Positions 4,636-11,965 of a DNA stretch of 31,327 nt are shown here, in pieces. Both the position numbers and the translations under genes were made by a program. The notes beneath the pieces are model-generated. The model was not told the origin of the DNA and searched no databases. It was given only the letters and a program-made list of their open reading frames with translations. The stretch is from positions 1 through 31,327 of the IMG/VR virus record IMGVR_UViG_3300025889_000577. One strand, given 5' to 3'. Each line of letters begins with the position of its first letter. The first letter of the stretch is position 1. This DNA comes from a virus.

Positions 4636-5292
4636 ATGATTTCAGGACTTATAATTATTTTAAATTTAGTGCTATTAGAGATAGTGCTAAGTATAGACAA
4701 TGCAGCTGTTTTGTCTACTATGGTTAATGATTTACCAAAAAATCAACATAAGAAGGCACTAACATATGGTATAGTGGGTGCATATGTATTTAGAGGTCTA
4801 GCACTTTTATTTGCTGTGTATCTAATCCAATTAGAGTGGCTTAAGATATTAGGTGGATTGTATCTAGTTTATCTTTGTATTAGTTCGTTTAGAAATTCAG
4901 ATAATCCACAAGCAAAGAAATTCAAGATACCATTTCTAAATAAGTTTTGGAGTACAGTAGTTATGATTGAATTTGTGGATATTGTATTCAGTATAGATAA
5001 TATATTCAGTGCGGTTGCATTTACTGATAACTACATATTGATTTGTTTAGGTGTATTCATTGGTATATTGGCAATAAGATTTGCAACAATAAAACTAATC
5101 AAGTTACTAAACACAATACCAAATTTAGAGAGGATTGCATTCTTAGTTATAGGTTTATTGGGTATCAAGTTATGTTTGTCAGCATTCATTGTAGAATTGA
5201 GTAGTGAGTTTGTTGATATCATATTCTCAGCAATAACATTGATAGCATTTATAATACCCTTTATAACTTCAAGACGAAAGAGTAAAGAATAA
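4636..5292 (+). CDS. terC: TerC-family integral membrane protein
   Basis: A 218-residue protein with about seven membrane helices, near the usual size of compact TerC/Alx proteins. The family signature is present twice: LEIVLSIDNAAVL (14-26) and EFVDIVFSIDNI (112-123), with the acidic residues E15, D21, E112, D115 and D121 inside helices, as expected for ion-coordinating positions. Cellular members are linked to tellurite resistance, manganese export and loading of exported metalloproteins. In a phage it is unusual; a role in metal homeostasis or membrane insertion during infection is inference. It ends in a basic RRKSKE tail and is followed by a repetitive A/G-rich spacer. It lies alone between a terminator and a series of small genes. 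Confidence 0.85.
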   Translation: MISGLIIILNLVLLEIVLSIDNAAVLSTMVNDLPKNQHKKALTYGIVGAYVFRGLALLFAVYLIQLEWLKILGGLYLVYLCISSFRNSDNPQAKKFKIPFLNKFWSTVVMIEFVDIVFSIDNIFSAVAFTDNYILICLGVFIGILAIRFATIKLIKLLNTIPNLERIAFLVIGLLGIKLCLSAFIVELSSEFVDIIFSAITLIAFIIPFITSRRKSKE

Positions 5293-5335
5293 AGAGTAAA
5301 GGGTAAAGACGAAAGAATAAAAAGTAAAGAATAAA
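5277..5335 (+). repeat. Purine-rich degenerate tandem repeat
   Basis: Units like AGAGTAAAG and AGTAAAGAATAAA recur four times from the end of terC to just before 5347. The stretch is almost free of C. It could be slippage-expanded leader sequence; no coding function is seen. Confidence 0.6.
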
Positions 5336-5346
5336 TAATAAACATC

Positions 5347-5628
5347 ATGGAAGTACTAACAGCAATTGAATTTTTTAAAGAGACATCCTTAAAAAGAAGA
5401 AAAAAAGAGAATGAATACATTAGAGACATTATTATAAGTCAGTCAGAGTTTTATTTAACTGAAGATGATTTTCAATTAGGTTATCTAGAAGAGACTGATA
5501 TTATGATTAATATAGATGAAAAATATTTTCAAATAGATGATATGAATTTTACTGATTGGTGTAAGAGACATTTTATAGTTTTAAGTGAAAGTGATAAGAC
5601 AATAAGAATAGATGGTTTTAAATTTTAA
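5347..5628 (+). CDS. Hypothetical protein, 93 aa
   Basis: An unrecognised protein with a basic patch near the N-terminus (SLKRRKKEN, 14-22) and an otherwise acidic body. It ends in short beta-forming segments (HFIVLSES, IRIDGFKF). It starts a run of small genes spaced by A-rich gaps with no Shine-Dalgarno sequences. Confidence 0.6.
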   Translation: MEVLTAIEFFKETSLKRRKKENEYIRDIIISQSEFYLTEDDFQLGYLEETDIMINIDEKYFQIDDMNFTDWCKRHFIVLSESDKTIRIDGFKF

Positions 5629-5640
5629 AAAAGCAAACAA

Positions 5641-5814
5641 ATGAAAACAAAAGTTAGAATGTTACAATGTGTAACTATTGTTAATAACAATCATGGTGAA
5701 TCTGTTGTTGTTACATGGGATAAAAATGATAAGAGAATTGTTGGTCTTACTGATGTTATTCAGTTATGGGGAGATGATGGACAAAGGGAAGTTATTAAGG
5801 CAATATTAAATTAA
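5641..5814 (+). CDS. Small hypothetical protein, 57 aa
   Basis: Starts MKTKVRMLQCVTIV and ends REVIKAILN. The alternation of short strands (VTIVNNN, SVVVTWD, KRIVGL) followed by a helix suggests a compact beta-beta-alpha fold. Unknown family; 12 bases after the previous stop, consistent with an operon. Confidence 0.55.
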   Translation: MKTKVRMLQCVTIVNNNHGESVVVTWDKNDKRIVGLTDVIQLWGDDGQREVIKAILN

Positions 5815-5821
5815 ATTAGAT

Positions 5822-5914
5822 ATGAGTAGAATAGATAGGTTTATTGAGTCATTGGTATATGTTGTTATATCAATTACTATTTTTAGAGTGGTATTAGAGT
5901 TTTTATTACTTTAA
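5822..5914 (+). CDS. Single-pass membrane microprotein, 30 aa
   Basis: MSRIDRFIESLVYV followed by a hydrophobic run to the C-terminus gives one membrane helix (about 9-30) with a positively charged N-terminus. It lies seven bases after the preceding gene. Similar membrane microproteins occur at 20860, 21593, 22093 and 23245. Confidence 0.45.
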   Translation: MSRIDRFIESLVYVVISITIFRVVLEFLLL

Positions 5915-5947
5915 GCCGATTTTTTAATTACATAAAATAATAAGAAT

Positions 5948-6070
5948 ATGTTTGAAGAAGATGAAGAAGAAACATACACATGTAGAGAATGTGGTAAGGA
6001 ATTAGATGATGATGATAAATATTGCTCACAAGAATGTTACAATGAGTATTGGGCAGATTTAGAAGATTAA
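5948..6070 (+). CDS. Zinc-binding microprotein, 40 aa
   Basis: A very acidic 40-residue protein with two Cys pairs, CRECGKEL and CSQECYNEYW, spaced like a treble-clef or zinc-ribbon domain (C-x2-C-x10-C-x3-C). One zinc ion is expected. It is probably a protein-protein adaptor; function unknown. Confidence 0.6.
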   Translation: MFEEDEEETYTCRECGKELDDDDKYCSQECYNEYWADLED

Positions 6071-6086
6071 AAATAAATTAAAAGTT

Positions 6087-6245
6087 ATGGAAGATAAAGA
6101 GTTAACACGTCAAGAGATTACAACATTATATCACTTAGCAAAATCACAGCTAGAAATTGAAATAAGGTGGCGATCAGTAAAACAATTAGAGAGCATAAAG
6201 GCTAAACTAAGAAAAATGTTTAATCAGTTAGAGGAAAGTAAATAA
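6087..6245 (+). CDS. Helical microprotein, distant paralogue of 3857/4054
   Basis: A 52-residue protein, MEDKELTRQEITTLYHLAKS at the start and RKMFNQLEESK at the end. The spacing of LT..EI..L, LEIE, K.KL..M and QLE matches the tandem pair at 3857-4218, so it is likely a third, diverged family member. It is predicted to be all helical. Function unknown. Confidence 0.6.
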   Translation: MEDKELTRQEITTLYHLAKSQLEIEIRWRSVKQLESIKAKLRKMFNQLEESK

Positions 6246-6266
6246 CAATTATTAAAATTAAAAGTT

Positions 6267-6548
6267 ATGAAAATAGAAACAATTACAAGAGCAAGTGCTG
6301 TTGAGGTTATCAATCGCACTAGAGGTAAATTTTTTACCGTAAAGTTTATGAAGAAAGATGGTAGTGTTCGTGTTATGAATGCTAGAGTAGGAATTAAGAA
6401 AGGTGTAAATGGTAAAGGTTTATCATATAATCCAGCACCTAGAGGTCTTAAGCCTATTTATGATGTAAAAGAAAGGGGGTGGAGAATGATTAATTTAGAT
6501 ACTATATTTGAATTAAAGTGTAGTGGAAATGTTTATTTAGTTTATTAA
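6267..6548 (+). CDS. WYL_2-like SH3-fold phage protein
   Basis: A 93-residue basic protein with the pattern GKFFTVKFMKKDGSVRVMNAR, then GVKKG-type turns and a closing RGWRMINLDTIFEL. This matches the WYL_2 (Sm-like/SH3 beta-barrel) family common in phages of Bacteroidota and others, as I recall it. Family members are small, of unknown role, and suspected to bind nucleic acid. The protein appears full length. Confidence 0.65.
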   Translation: MKIETITRASAVEVINRTRGKFFTVKFMKKDGSVRVMNARVGIKKGVNGKGLSYNPAPRGLKPIYDVKERGWRMINLDTIFELKCSGNVYLVY

Positions 6549-6586
6549 TTATTGAGTAATGTATTAAATTTTAAAACAAAATAAAG

Positions 6587-6814
6587 ATGAAAGTTGAAGA
6601 TATAATAATTCAGTATTGGATAACTGAAAGAGATAGAGATAGTGGTGAATCTAGCATTCACATTCCTAGTGGAGAAACTGAAGACGATGTAGTTGAAGAG
6701 GCAAAACAAATGTTTCTTAATTATAACTATGCGGCAGTAGAGGTAATTTACGAAGAAGAGGAAGATGTAATTTATCACATTTCAAATACTATTCCTAAAG
6801 GAGAGAGATATTAA
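6587..6814 (+). CDS. Hypothetical acidic protein, 75 aa
   Basis: A strongly acidic small protein with a central helix (EDDVVEEAKQMFLNY) flanked by strands (IIIQYWITER and AVEVIYEEEEDVIYHI), suggesting a beta-alpha-beta-beta fold. Family unknown. It lies in the run of small accessory genes. Confidence 0.6.
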   Translation: MKVEDIIIQYWITERDRDSGESSIHIPSGETEDDVVEEAKQMFLNYNYAAVEVIYEEEEDVIYHISNTIPKGERY

Positions 6815-6842
6815 TAGTAGTGAGTAATTAAATAACAAAATC

Positions 6843-7145
6843 ATGAATATTTGGATGCAAGTAAAAAAGGTAGAGTCTCATAAAGAACAATTTAGTGTTT
6901 TAATTGAAGATTTACATGATGATATCGAGGGTTGGCTAGATGTATGGGTAGATCCAGTTTATAAAGATGTTAGTGTTGAATGGAACCAATATATATTCTT
7001 CCTCGATAACGGAAATGATGTAGAAAAAAGAAAATGGCAAGATGACTTAGGAGTATTTGACTATGCTAGTGGTCTTGCTGTATCTGTATTACAAAATGAA
7101 GGTTTAATATACCAAAATGATAAAGGTAAATGGTTTAGGAAATAA
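6843..7145 (+). CDS. Hypothetical protein, 100 aa
   Basis: An acidic, tryptophan-rich protein (five or more Trp) whose beginning, MNIWMQVKKVESHKEQFSVL, suggests beta strands, and whose end, LAVSVLQNEGLIYQNDKGKW, suggests a helix followed by a beta wing. Family unknown. It precedes the large acidic protein by 11 bases. Confidence 0.6.
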   Translation: MNIWMQVKKVESHKEQFSVLIEDLHDDIEGWLDVWVDPVYKDVSVEWNQYIFFLDNGNDVEKRKWQDDLGVFDYASGLAVSVLQNEGLIYQNDKGKWFRK

Positions 7146-7156
7146 AAATAAAAGCT

Positions 7157-8038
7157 ATGAAAAAGTTAAGTTTGAGTACCAACTTAATAGGTTTGGATGG
7201 AACGTTCTGTACCTATTGGGGACGTGGTAAGACTGAGGACACTATTCATGAAGATAGTATTGAACAAGATTTCTATAATGGGGATACTGATGTACATCCA
7301 GATTATTATTTTATGAACTTTGATAATAATAAGTACATGGAAGATTGGAATGATTCTGTACAAGATTTTGTTGAAGAATACTTGTGTGATATCTTTAAGG
7401 ATGTATTGGGTATAGATATTAAGTATAGTAATGAGGGTTATGAATCTCCTAGAGAGTATAATTTTTCTCATGATGTATCTTATTTTGATATCTCAGCCGA
7501 TTCTTTTGATAAGTTGGTGGAGTATTGTCTGAATCATAAGGACTTTGCCGATTTTTTAAGAAACAATTATACAAGCTATGATGGTTTCTTTTCTCTTACA
7601 TCAAATAACATAAAAGATTTTGAAGAGGATATTAAACAAGATGATATGAGAGCTTGGGGTGCAGCTGTTAGGTTCTTAATATTTGAAAATGGAATGGGGG
7701 ATGAATTAGAATATTGCTATGAGATATTTACAGATATGTTCTATACTGAATATGTTGACTATAAAGAGTTAGATGATTGGAAAGAAAATCTAGAGCTAGG
7801 TATACATGATCTTGATAGAGAGTGGAAAATAGAATTGTTTAAAAGAGACATATCAAAGAGTGGAAAACTAAAAGAGATAGTAGAGTATAACTACAAAGAT
7901 ATGACCATAAAACAAAATGTTGAGGATGTATTAAATAAATTTGAACTTGATAAGGATACATATGAAGACGTTATAACCGAAATGGTTAGAGATATTTATA
8001 AAGAAATTGAAAATTATAATTTAAAATTAAACCTATGA
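7157..8038 (+). CDS. Large acidic protein of unknown function, 293 aa
   Basis: The largest protein of this accessory stretch and very acidic throughout (dense D/E in 30-130 and 170-290), with many aromatic residues. No catalytic motif, signal peptide or membrane helix is visible. The C-terminal third looks helical (LKEIVEYNYKDMTIKQNV, then a final MVRDIYKEIENY helix). Highly acidic phage proteins of this kind include DNA mimics and inhibitors of host nucleic-acid enzymes, but nothing here proves that role. The next gene begins in its stop codon (ATGA). Confidence 0.7.
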   Translation: MKKLSLSTNLIGLDGTFCTYWGRGKTEDTIHEDSIEQDFYNGDTDVHPDYYFMNFDNNKYMEDWNDSVQDFVEEYLCDIFKDVLGIDIKYSNEGYESPREYNFSHDVSYFDISADSFDKLVEYCLNHKDFADFLRNNYTSYDGFFSLTSNNIKDFEEDIKQDDMRAWGAAVRFLIFENGMGDELEYCYEIFTDMFYTEYVDYKELDDWKENLELGIHDLDREWKIELFKRDISKSGKLKEIVEYNYKDMTIKQNVEDVLNKFELDKDTYEDVITEMVRDIYKEIENYNLKLNL

Positions 8039-8250
8039 AATTAAAAGATTATTTAAAAAATATTAATGAATTAGTAAAAGAAAATAAAGAACTACTAGAA
8101 TTAGATGTTGTTTATGCAAGTGATGATGAGGGTAATTACTTTGATAAAGTTAAGTTTACACCATGTATAGGTACATATGAAAGTGGTAGTTTTATAACAT
8201 TTAAGGAAGATTCTCATAAAGGAGATTTAAACGCAATATGTATAAATTAA
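8035..8250 (+). CDS. Conserved small phage protein, 71 aa
   Basis: Starts MKLKDYLKNINELVKENKEL, continues with VVYASDDEGNYFDKV and ends LNAICIN. I recall this layout from small conserved phage proteins without known function. It overlaps the acidic 293-residue gene by four bases, so translation is probably coupled. Confidence 0.65.
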   Translation: MKLKDYLKNINELVKENKELLELDVVYASDDEGNYFDKVKFTPCIGTYESGSFITFKEDSHKGDLNAICIN

Positions 8251-8260
8251 ATAAATAATT

Positions 8261-8668
8261 ATGGCAAATCCATTAATACATTCAAAGAGTAGTGTTAAGC
8301 GTTGGGGTGGAAAGGTTGAAGATTACATTGAAATACATGAGTTAATTGACAGTCCTAAAGCTACAATGAATAATAATACAAGTAGAAGTTTAACTCATAA
8401 TACTTGGTTCTGTTACCATATCATACCGAAGATATTCGGATACAACATTACTAATTCAGATGGTAAATCAGTAGACACAGTAGATATAGCTATGCTTCAT
8501 GTGGCTGAGGACTTTAGGATGAAGTTTGTTCCAACACCACAGGACTACCTTAAACATATGGAAGTCCAGGCTTGGATGTGTAATGGGGTTAAAGATGTGG
8601 ATAATCCTGAGGCTACACAAGTAGCAAATGATTTAAAGCAAAAATTAAGTTTATCAATAAAAAAGTAA
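8261..8668 (+). CDS. DUF6915-like phage protein
   Basis: A 135-residue protein with the conserved blocks PLIHSKSSVKRWGGKVEDYI, IHELIDSPKA, SLTHNTWFCYHIIPKIFG and DIAMLHVAEDF. These match a family widespread in phages and some bacteria that I recall as DUF6915. Conserved His and Asp residues suggest metal binding, but no activity is established. It appears full length, with start and stop placed as in relatives. Confidence 0.65.
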   Translation: MANPLIHSKSSVKRWGGKVEDYIEIHELIDSPKATMNNNTSRSLTHNTWFCYHIIPKIFGYNITNSDGKSVDTVDIAMLHVAEDFRMKFVPTPQDYLKHMEVQAWMCNGVKDVDNPEATQVANDLKQKLSLSIKK

Positions 8669-8671
8669 ATT

Positions 8672-8881
8672 ATGGAAAAAGAAAAAAAGTACGTGGTGAT
8701 ATCACCCGATGGGTTTACTATACACCCAACTGATGAGTATATTAATGACTCCCAAGTTTTACAGGCCTTCAGAGATTGGAGTTCACAGTATGAATCACAG
8801 GGATATTATTCTTCAGTAACATTTGGTAGAATACCTTTATATGAATTACAAGATTATTGTGAAGTAAAAGAAGTAATATGA
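8672..8881 (+). CDS. Conserved small phage protein, 69 aa
   Basis: The pattern KKYVVISPDGFTI, QAFRDWSSQYESQGYYSS and GRIPLYELQDYCEV resembles a family of short phage proteins of unknown role. It lies three bases after the DUF6915-like gene and its stop overlaps the next start (ATATGA). Confidence 0.6.
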   Translation: MEKEKKYVVISPDGFTIHPTDEYINDSQVLQAFRDWSSQYESQGYYSSVTFGRIPLYELQDYCEVKEVI

Positions 8882-9030
8882 GAGAAAAGTTAGTGCATGC
8901 AATTATTGAATATGCAGGAGATGAGTTAGATTATTCTGACATAAAAAGTTTAGCAATAGAGTCAGAAGAAGAATTAGTAGATAGATTAATTAATATTTTA
9001 GAGTATTACAAAGATGGAAGAGATAATTAA
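8878..9030 (+). CDS. Helical microprotein, 50 aa
   Basis: Starts MREKLVHAIIEYAGDELDYS and ends ILEYYKDGRDN; acidic and helical. It overlaps the gene before by four bases and the gene after by 17, so its frame is held between two real genes. Family unknown. Confidence 0.5.
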   Translation: MREKLVHAIIEYAGDELDYSDIKSLAIESEEELVDRLINILEYYKDGRDN

Positions 9031-9628
9031 AATTTGGAAAGAGAAAAATGTAGATAGAGCAGAGTTTGAATTCAGTTGTGGTGGAGACTCAATGAATGAC
9101 ACAGCCCTATATATCTATGATAAAAATGATAACTTAGTAAACGATTCAGAGTTAGAGGAGTTTTTTGAAGATCAGGTGTATTCTAATGTTGAATTTTATG
9201 AAGCATCTGATGGACATTACATAGGTGAGTCTGGTACTGTATATATTGAGTTGGATGAAGATACATTCGTCTATGGTAAATCTTCAGAGTCTCAGTGGTG
9301 TGAATCTCACTCAAGTACAATAGAAATAGAATTGACAGAAGATCAATCCGATTTTATCTTAAAACATGTTGAAAACATTAATGGTGCTTACGATGAGAGT
9401 TGTAATATAAACTTTAAAAATGATTTTATTATCACAGATGATTTATCAAAGTTAATAAAATCAATTGAAGAAAAAGTTGATGATGTAACATCCTCATTCG
9501 TACCAAGTGATTTAAATGAAGATATTACTGATTGGTATAGATTTGATAGTGATGAACCAATTATAGATAGTTCAGGCAAACTAATAATTGAAATATTAAA
9601 CGAGTATTATACATATAGAGAAGATTAA
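9014..9628 (+). CDS. Acidic protein with CGGDSMND motif (DUF6878-like)
   Basis: A 204-residue, very acidic protein. The N-terminal block AEFEFSCGGDSMNDTALYIY (16-35) matches the conserved FxCGGDSMND start that I associate with DUF6878-type phage proteins. A second region (WCESHSSTIEIELTEDQ) is beta-rich; the C-terminus is helical and acidic. Function unknown. It overlaps the 50-residue gene upstream by 17 bases and is followed after one base by the next gene. Confidence 0.65.
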   Translation: MEEIIKIWKEKNVDRAEFEFSCGGDSMNDTALYIYDKNDNLVNDSELEEFFEDQVYSNVEFYEASDGHYIGESGTVYIELDEDTFVYGKSSESQWCESHSSTIEIELTEDQSDFILKHVENINGAYDESCNINFKNDFIITDDLSKLIKSIEEKVDDVTSSFVPSDLNEDITDWYRFDSDEPIIDSSGKLIIEILNEYYTYRED

Positions 9629-9629
9629 G

Positions 9630-10295
9630 ATGGAAATAGTAATTAACAACGTGATATTCCCTTTTAACGAGGGTTGTAGAGTTCTTAAATTAAAAGGTGA
9701 TGAATGCCCATTTGATGAACTAAAAGATTTTTGGAATGATATAGAACCAATGACATTTGTAGACATTGCAAAGATGATTAACTTAGAACAAAGAAGGATA
9801 GCAATTGGCTATCTTGGAATAGATGAAGTTATCAGGCAAGTAAATCCAATAGAGGTAGATAGGCAAGCCATTGTTAAAAAAACAACTTGGATAAATGAGA
9901 ATGGTGTAAGGGAAGAGATTGATTTCAAAGATGTATATGAGTTATTCAAAGTAAGTAATAATGATCTTATTCAAGAGAATAATAGATATAGAGAAACCTT
10001 CTCTCACTTTGTAAAGTGCAAAGATACATCAACAGATAGAGAGTATCTAATATGGGTTGATTTAGATTCTGTTTATAGTACAAACGATAAAAGTCCTTGG
10101 AGCAATGAGAATAAAGTAACAGCTATTGACTCAATTGCCTGGACTATTACAACTAATGTACCTGAGGGTAACATAGAGAAAATTGTAAGACAAGGTGATT
10201 GTATATTGGTTAAGCCGATTAATAAAGATAATCTATGCCAGCCAAGACACTTAACTGGTAAAGAATATTTAGAATTGTTAGAGTTAGAAAGTTAA
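9630..10295 (+). CDS. Hypothetical conserved phage protein, 221 aa
   Basis: No recognisable catalytic motif. Residues 1-65 form a small alpha/beta region (VIFPFNEGCRVLKLKGDECP), and 85-180 include FSHFVKCKDTSTDREYLIWVDLDSV, a run of beta strands. The ending, QGDCILVKP...LTGKEYLELL, resembles a short C-terminal tail found in phage proteins of unknown role. It follows the acidic 204-residue gene after a single base. Confidence 0.6.
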   Translation: MEIVINNVIFPFNEGCRVLKLKGDECPFDELKDFWNDIEPMTFVDIAKMINLEQRRIAIGYLGIDEVIRQVNPIEVDRQAIVKKTTWINENGVREEIDFKDVYELFKVSNNDLIQENNRYRETFSHFVKCKDTSTDREYLIWVDLDSVYSTNDKSPWSNENKVTAIDSIAWTITTNVPEGNIEKIVRQGDCILVKPINKDNLCQPRHLTGKEYLELLELES

Positions 10296-10306
10296 AATAA
10301 ATAATC

Positions 10307-10567
10307 ATGAAAAGAAAAAAGAAAGAAGTCCTACTATTAGGCGAAGGTGTTCATCAACACACATTGTACGGAGATTTTTTAATTGATGAGGTTAGGGAAG
10401 ATTATTCTAACCTTAAAGTTAGAAAAGATAGTTTATTAAAACATGAACATCCAAGTGGTAAGTTTGGTGAGCACAAGACGTTAGAGATTGAGAGTGGTGA
10501 TTGGATAATGGGTAAGCAAGTAGAGTATAATCCATTCACACAAAAAGTAACAAGAGTATGGGATTAA
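10307..10567 (+). CDS. Conserved small phage protein, 86 aa
   Basis: Contains GEGVHQHTLYGDF (12-24), LLKHEHPSGKFGEHKTLEI and WIMGKQVEYNPFTQKVTRVWD. The His-rich blocks (HQH, HEH, EH) and the QVEYNPF ending are highly distinctive of a family seen in several phage groups; I know no function. Metal binding by the His residues is possible. It is the last gene before the three-way-junction RNA at 10584-10662. Confidence 0.6.
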   Translation: MKRKKKEVLLLGEGVHQHTLYGDFLIDEVREDYSNLKVRKDSLLKHEHPSGKFGEHKTLEIESGDWIMGKQVEYNPFTQKVTRVWD

Positions 10568-10583
10568 AAAAACAAAGATGAGT

Positions 10584-10662
10584 AAAGGCTTAACTAGATT
10601 ATGTATGCAATTAGCTCCGTAATCTCTTGCACCTGCAGACAGTGAGGTGGTTAAGCCTTTTT
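10584..10662 (+). ncRNA. Compact three-way-junction RNA candidate with terminator-like end
   Basis: An 11-bp perfect outer stem (AAAGGCTTAAC 10584-10594 with GTTAAGCCTTT 10650-10660) encloses two hairpins: AGATTA/TAATCT (10596-10601 with 10620-10625) and CACCT/AGGTG (10630-10634 with 10645-10649). TGCAA in the first loop (10606-10610) can pair with TTGCA (10627-10631), a possible pseudoknot. Five T follow the outer stem. It is about 79 nt, flanked by two nearly identical start contexts (AACAAAGATGAGTAAA), and an ATG at 10578 opens a 14-codon frame into it. It could be a small RNA, a regulatory leader for 10677 or an elaborate terminator. I recognise no known class. Confidence 0.6.
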
Positions 10663-10676
10663 AAACCAAAACAAAG

Positions 10677-10817
10677 ATGAGTAAAAAAGAAAAATTAAAA
10701 ACATTTGAATGTATAGAGCATGGGGAAATATTCCTAATAGATGCTAAAGATATTAATGAAGCAAAAGAGTTCGCCCAAATGTATGGTGGCAGTGTAATAA
10801 GAGAAATTAAAAAATAA
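10677..10817 (+). CDS. Small protein, 46 aa
   Basis: Starts MSKKEKLKTFECIEHGEIFL and ends GGSVIREIKK. A short beta hairpin followed by the helix DAKDINEAKEFAQMYGG suggests a compact domain. It follows the structured RNA by 14 bases, so the RNA may regulate it. Family unknown. Confidence 0.5.
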   Translation: MSKKEKLKTFECIEHGEIFLIDAKDINEAKEFAQMYGGSVIREIKK

Positions 10818-10822
10818 AAGCT

Positions 10823-11359
10823 ATGGGACAATATTATAAACCAATTTGTTTAGATAACGAATTAAAAGAACAGTGGGTATATTCACACGATTATGATAAT
10901 GGATTAAAGTTAATGGAGCATTCATATATTAGTAATAACTTTGTAGGTATTGTTGAGAGACTTTTATCAGTTGGTAATCTATGGTACATGAAACCTTTAG
11001 TATGGGCAGGTGATTATGCTGATATTGATAAGTTTCAGTTACATAACTTGTATGAACAATGTGATGAATATAACAAATTCAAAAACGAAAAAGGATTAAA
11101 AGTATTCAATCCTAGATATATAATTAACCATACAAATAAAGAGTTTGTTGACAAGTACAAAACACCAAAAGATAATGATGGATGGAGAGTTCATCCCCTA
11201 CCACTTCTTACTTGTGAAGGTAATGGTAGAGGTGGAGGAGATTATAGATTAGATAATCCCAACATTGGAAGATGGGCTAGAGATGTTATATCTGTATCCA
11301 AAACAAAACCAAAAGAAAAAGATTTAGTTGAATTAGTACCTAACTTTTTAATGGATTAG
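10823..11359 (+). CDS. Conserved phage protein (MGQYYKPI family), unknown function
   Basis: A 178-residue protein with highly conserved blocks: MGQYYKPICLDNE at the start, WVYSHDYDNGLKLMEHSYI (18-36), PLVWAGDYAD (58-67) and HPLPLLTCEGNGRGGGDYR (124-142). I recognise this set from proteins spread over many phages and some bacteria, with no known activity. The invariant His/Asp/Glu and the Gly-rich loop suggest an enzyme or nucleotide-binding site. It appears full length and lies three bases before the next conserved gene. Confidence 0.7.
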   Translation: MGQYYKPICLDNELKEQWVYSHDYDNGLKLMEHSYISNNFVGIVERLLSVGNLWYMKPLVWAGDYADIDKFQLHNLYEQCDEYNKFKNEKGLKVFNPRYIINHTNKEFVDKYKTPKDNDGWRVHPLPLLTCEGNGRGGGDYRLDNPNIGRWARDVISVSKTKPKEKDLVELVPNFLMD

Positions 11360-11361
11360 TT

Positions 11362-11952
11362 ATGAAAACAAAAAGATTAAAAATATATCAAGACTCAGAT
11401 ATTGATGGGCCTAGAGAGTGGGATAACTTGGGAGAGATTGTTGGCTCATGTAGAAGTTATAGATTATATGATGTAAAGAATCCATATAGTGGTGAGGGTG
11501 GTAGTCATATAGAAGATTTTAAACTGTACCTTAAGGATAAAAATCTTAAGTTAGATGATGTTGTTTACTTACCTGTTTATGCATACATTCATAGTGGTGT
11601 AACAATTAATACAGAAGGATACTCTTGTCCTTGGGATAGTGGTCAAGTTGGGTATATTTGGGTGTCAAAGGAAAAAATAAGAAATGAATACTCAATATCT
11701 AGAGTAACTAGTAAGTGGGTAGATAAGATAGAAGAGTACCTGAATAATGAGATTGAAATATTTGCTCAGTATATAGAGGGTGATGTATATTCTTTTAGCG
11801 TTGAAGAGTGGGATCCGACACCTGGGGTTGGTTGGGTTGTGGTGGATTCCTGTGGTGGGTTCTATGGTACAGATTGGGATACCAATGGTATTAAAGATTA
11901 TATCCCTGATGATTTAGTTGGGGAATTAGAAGATATAGAGGTTAGTTGGTAG
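11362..11952 (+). CDS. Conserved phage protein (PREWDNLG family), unknown function
   Basis: A 196-residue protein with the blocks DIDGPREWDNLGEIV (14-28), DVVYLPVYAYIHSGVTI (65-81) and SCPWDSGQVGYIWVS (88-102), then a C-terminal part GVGWVVVDSCGGFYGT. This combination is shared by proteins in many unrelated phages; I know of no assigned function. It is the last gene of a long + strand run, closed by the terminator at 11982-12033. Confidence 0.7.
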   Translation: MKTKRLKIYQDSDIDGPREWDNLGEIVGSCRSYRLYDVKNPYSGEGGSHIEDFKLYLKDKNLKLDDVVYLPVYAYIHSGVTINTEGYSCPWDSGQVGYIWVSKEKIRNEYSISRVTSKWVDKIEEYLNNEIEIFAQYIEGDVYSFSVEEWDPTPGVGWVVVDSCGGFYGTDWDTNGIKDYIPDDLVGELEDIEVSW

Positions 11953-11965
11953 TTTACTATCATCA
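11953..11965 (+). repeat. Intergenic 13-mer TTTACTATCATCA, copy 2
   Basis: Second exact copy of the 13-mer seen at 3819 and 19766. Here it begins directly after the stop codon at 11952 and precedes a strong terminator, so a simple promoter role is unlikely at this site. Confidence 0.45.

Noticed and set aside
5031-5429. 132-codon minus-strand frame opposite terC
   Set aside because: Opposite a clear TerC protein; its sequence mirrors the hydrophobic codons of the sense strand.
10584-10662. Hammerhead or purine-riboswitch interpretation
   Set aside because: The required conserved core bases (CTGATGA and GAAA, or the purine-binding junction) are absent; only the three-way shape is shared.
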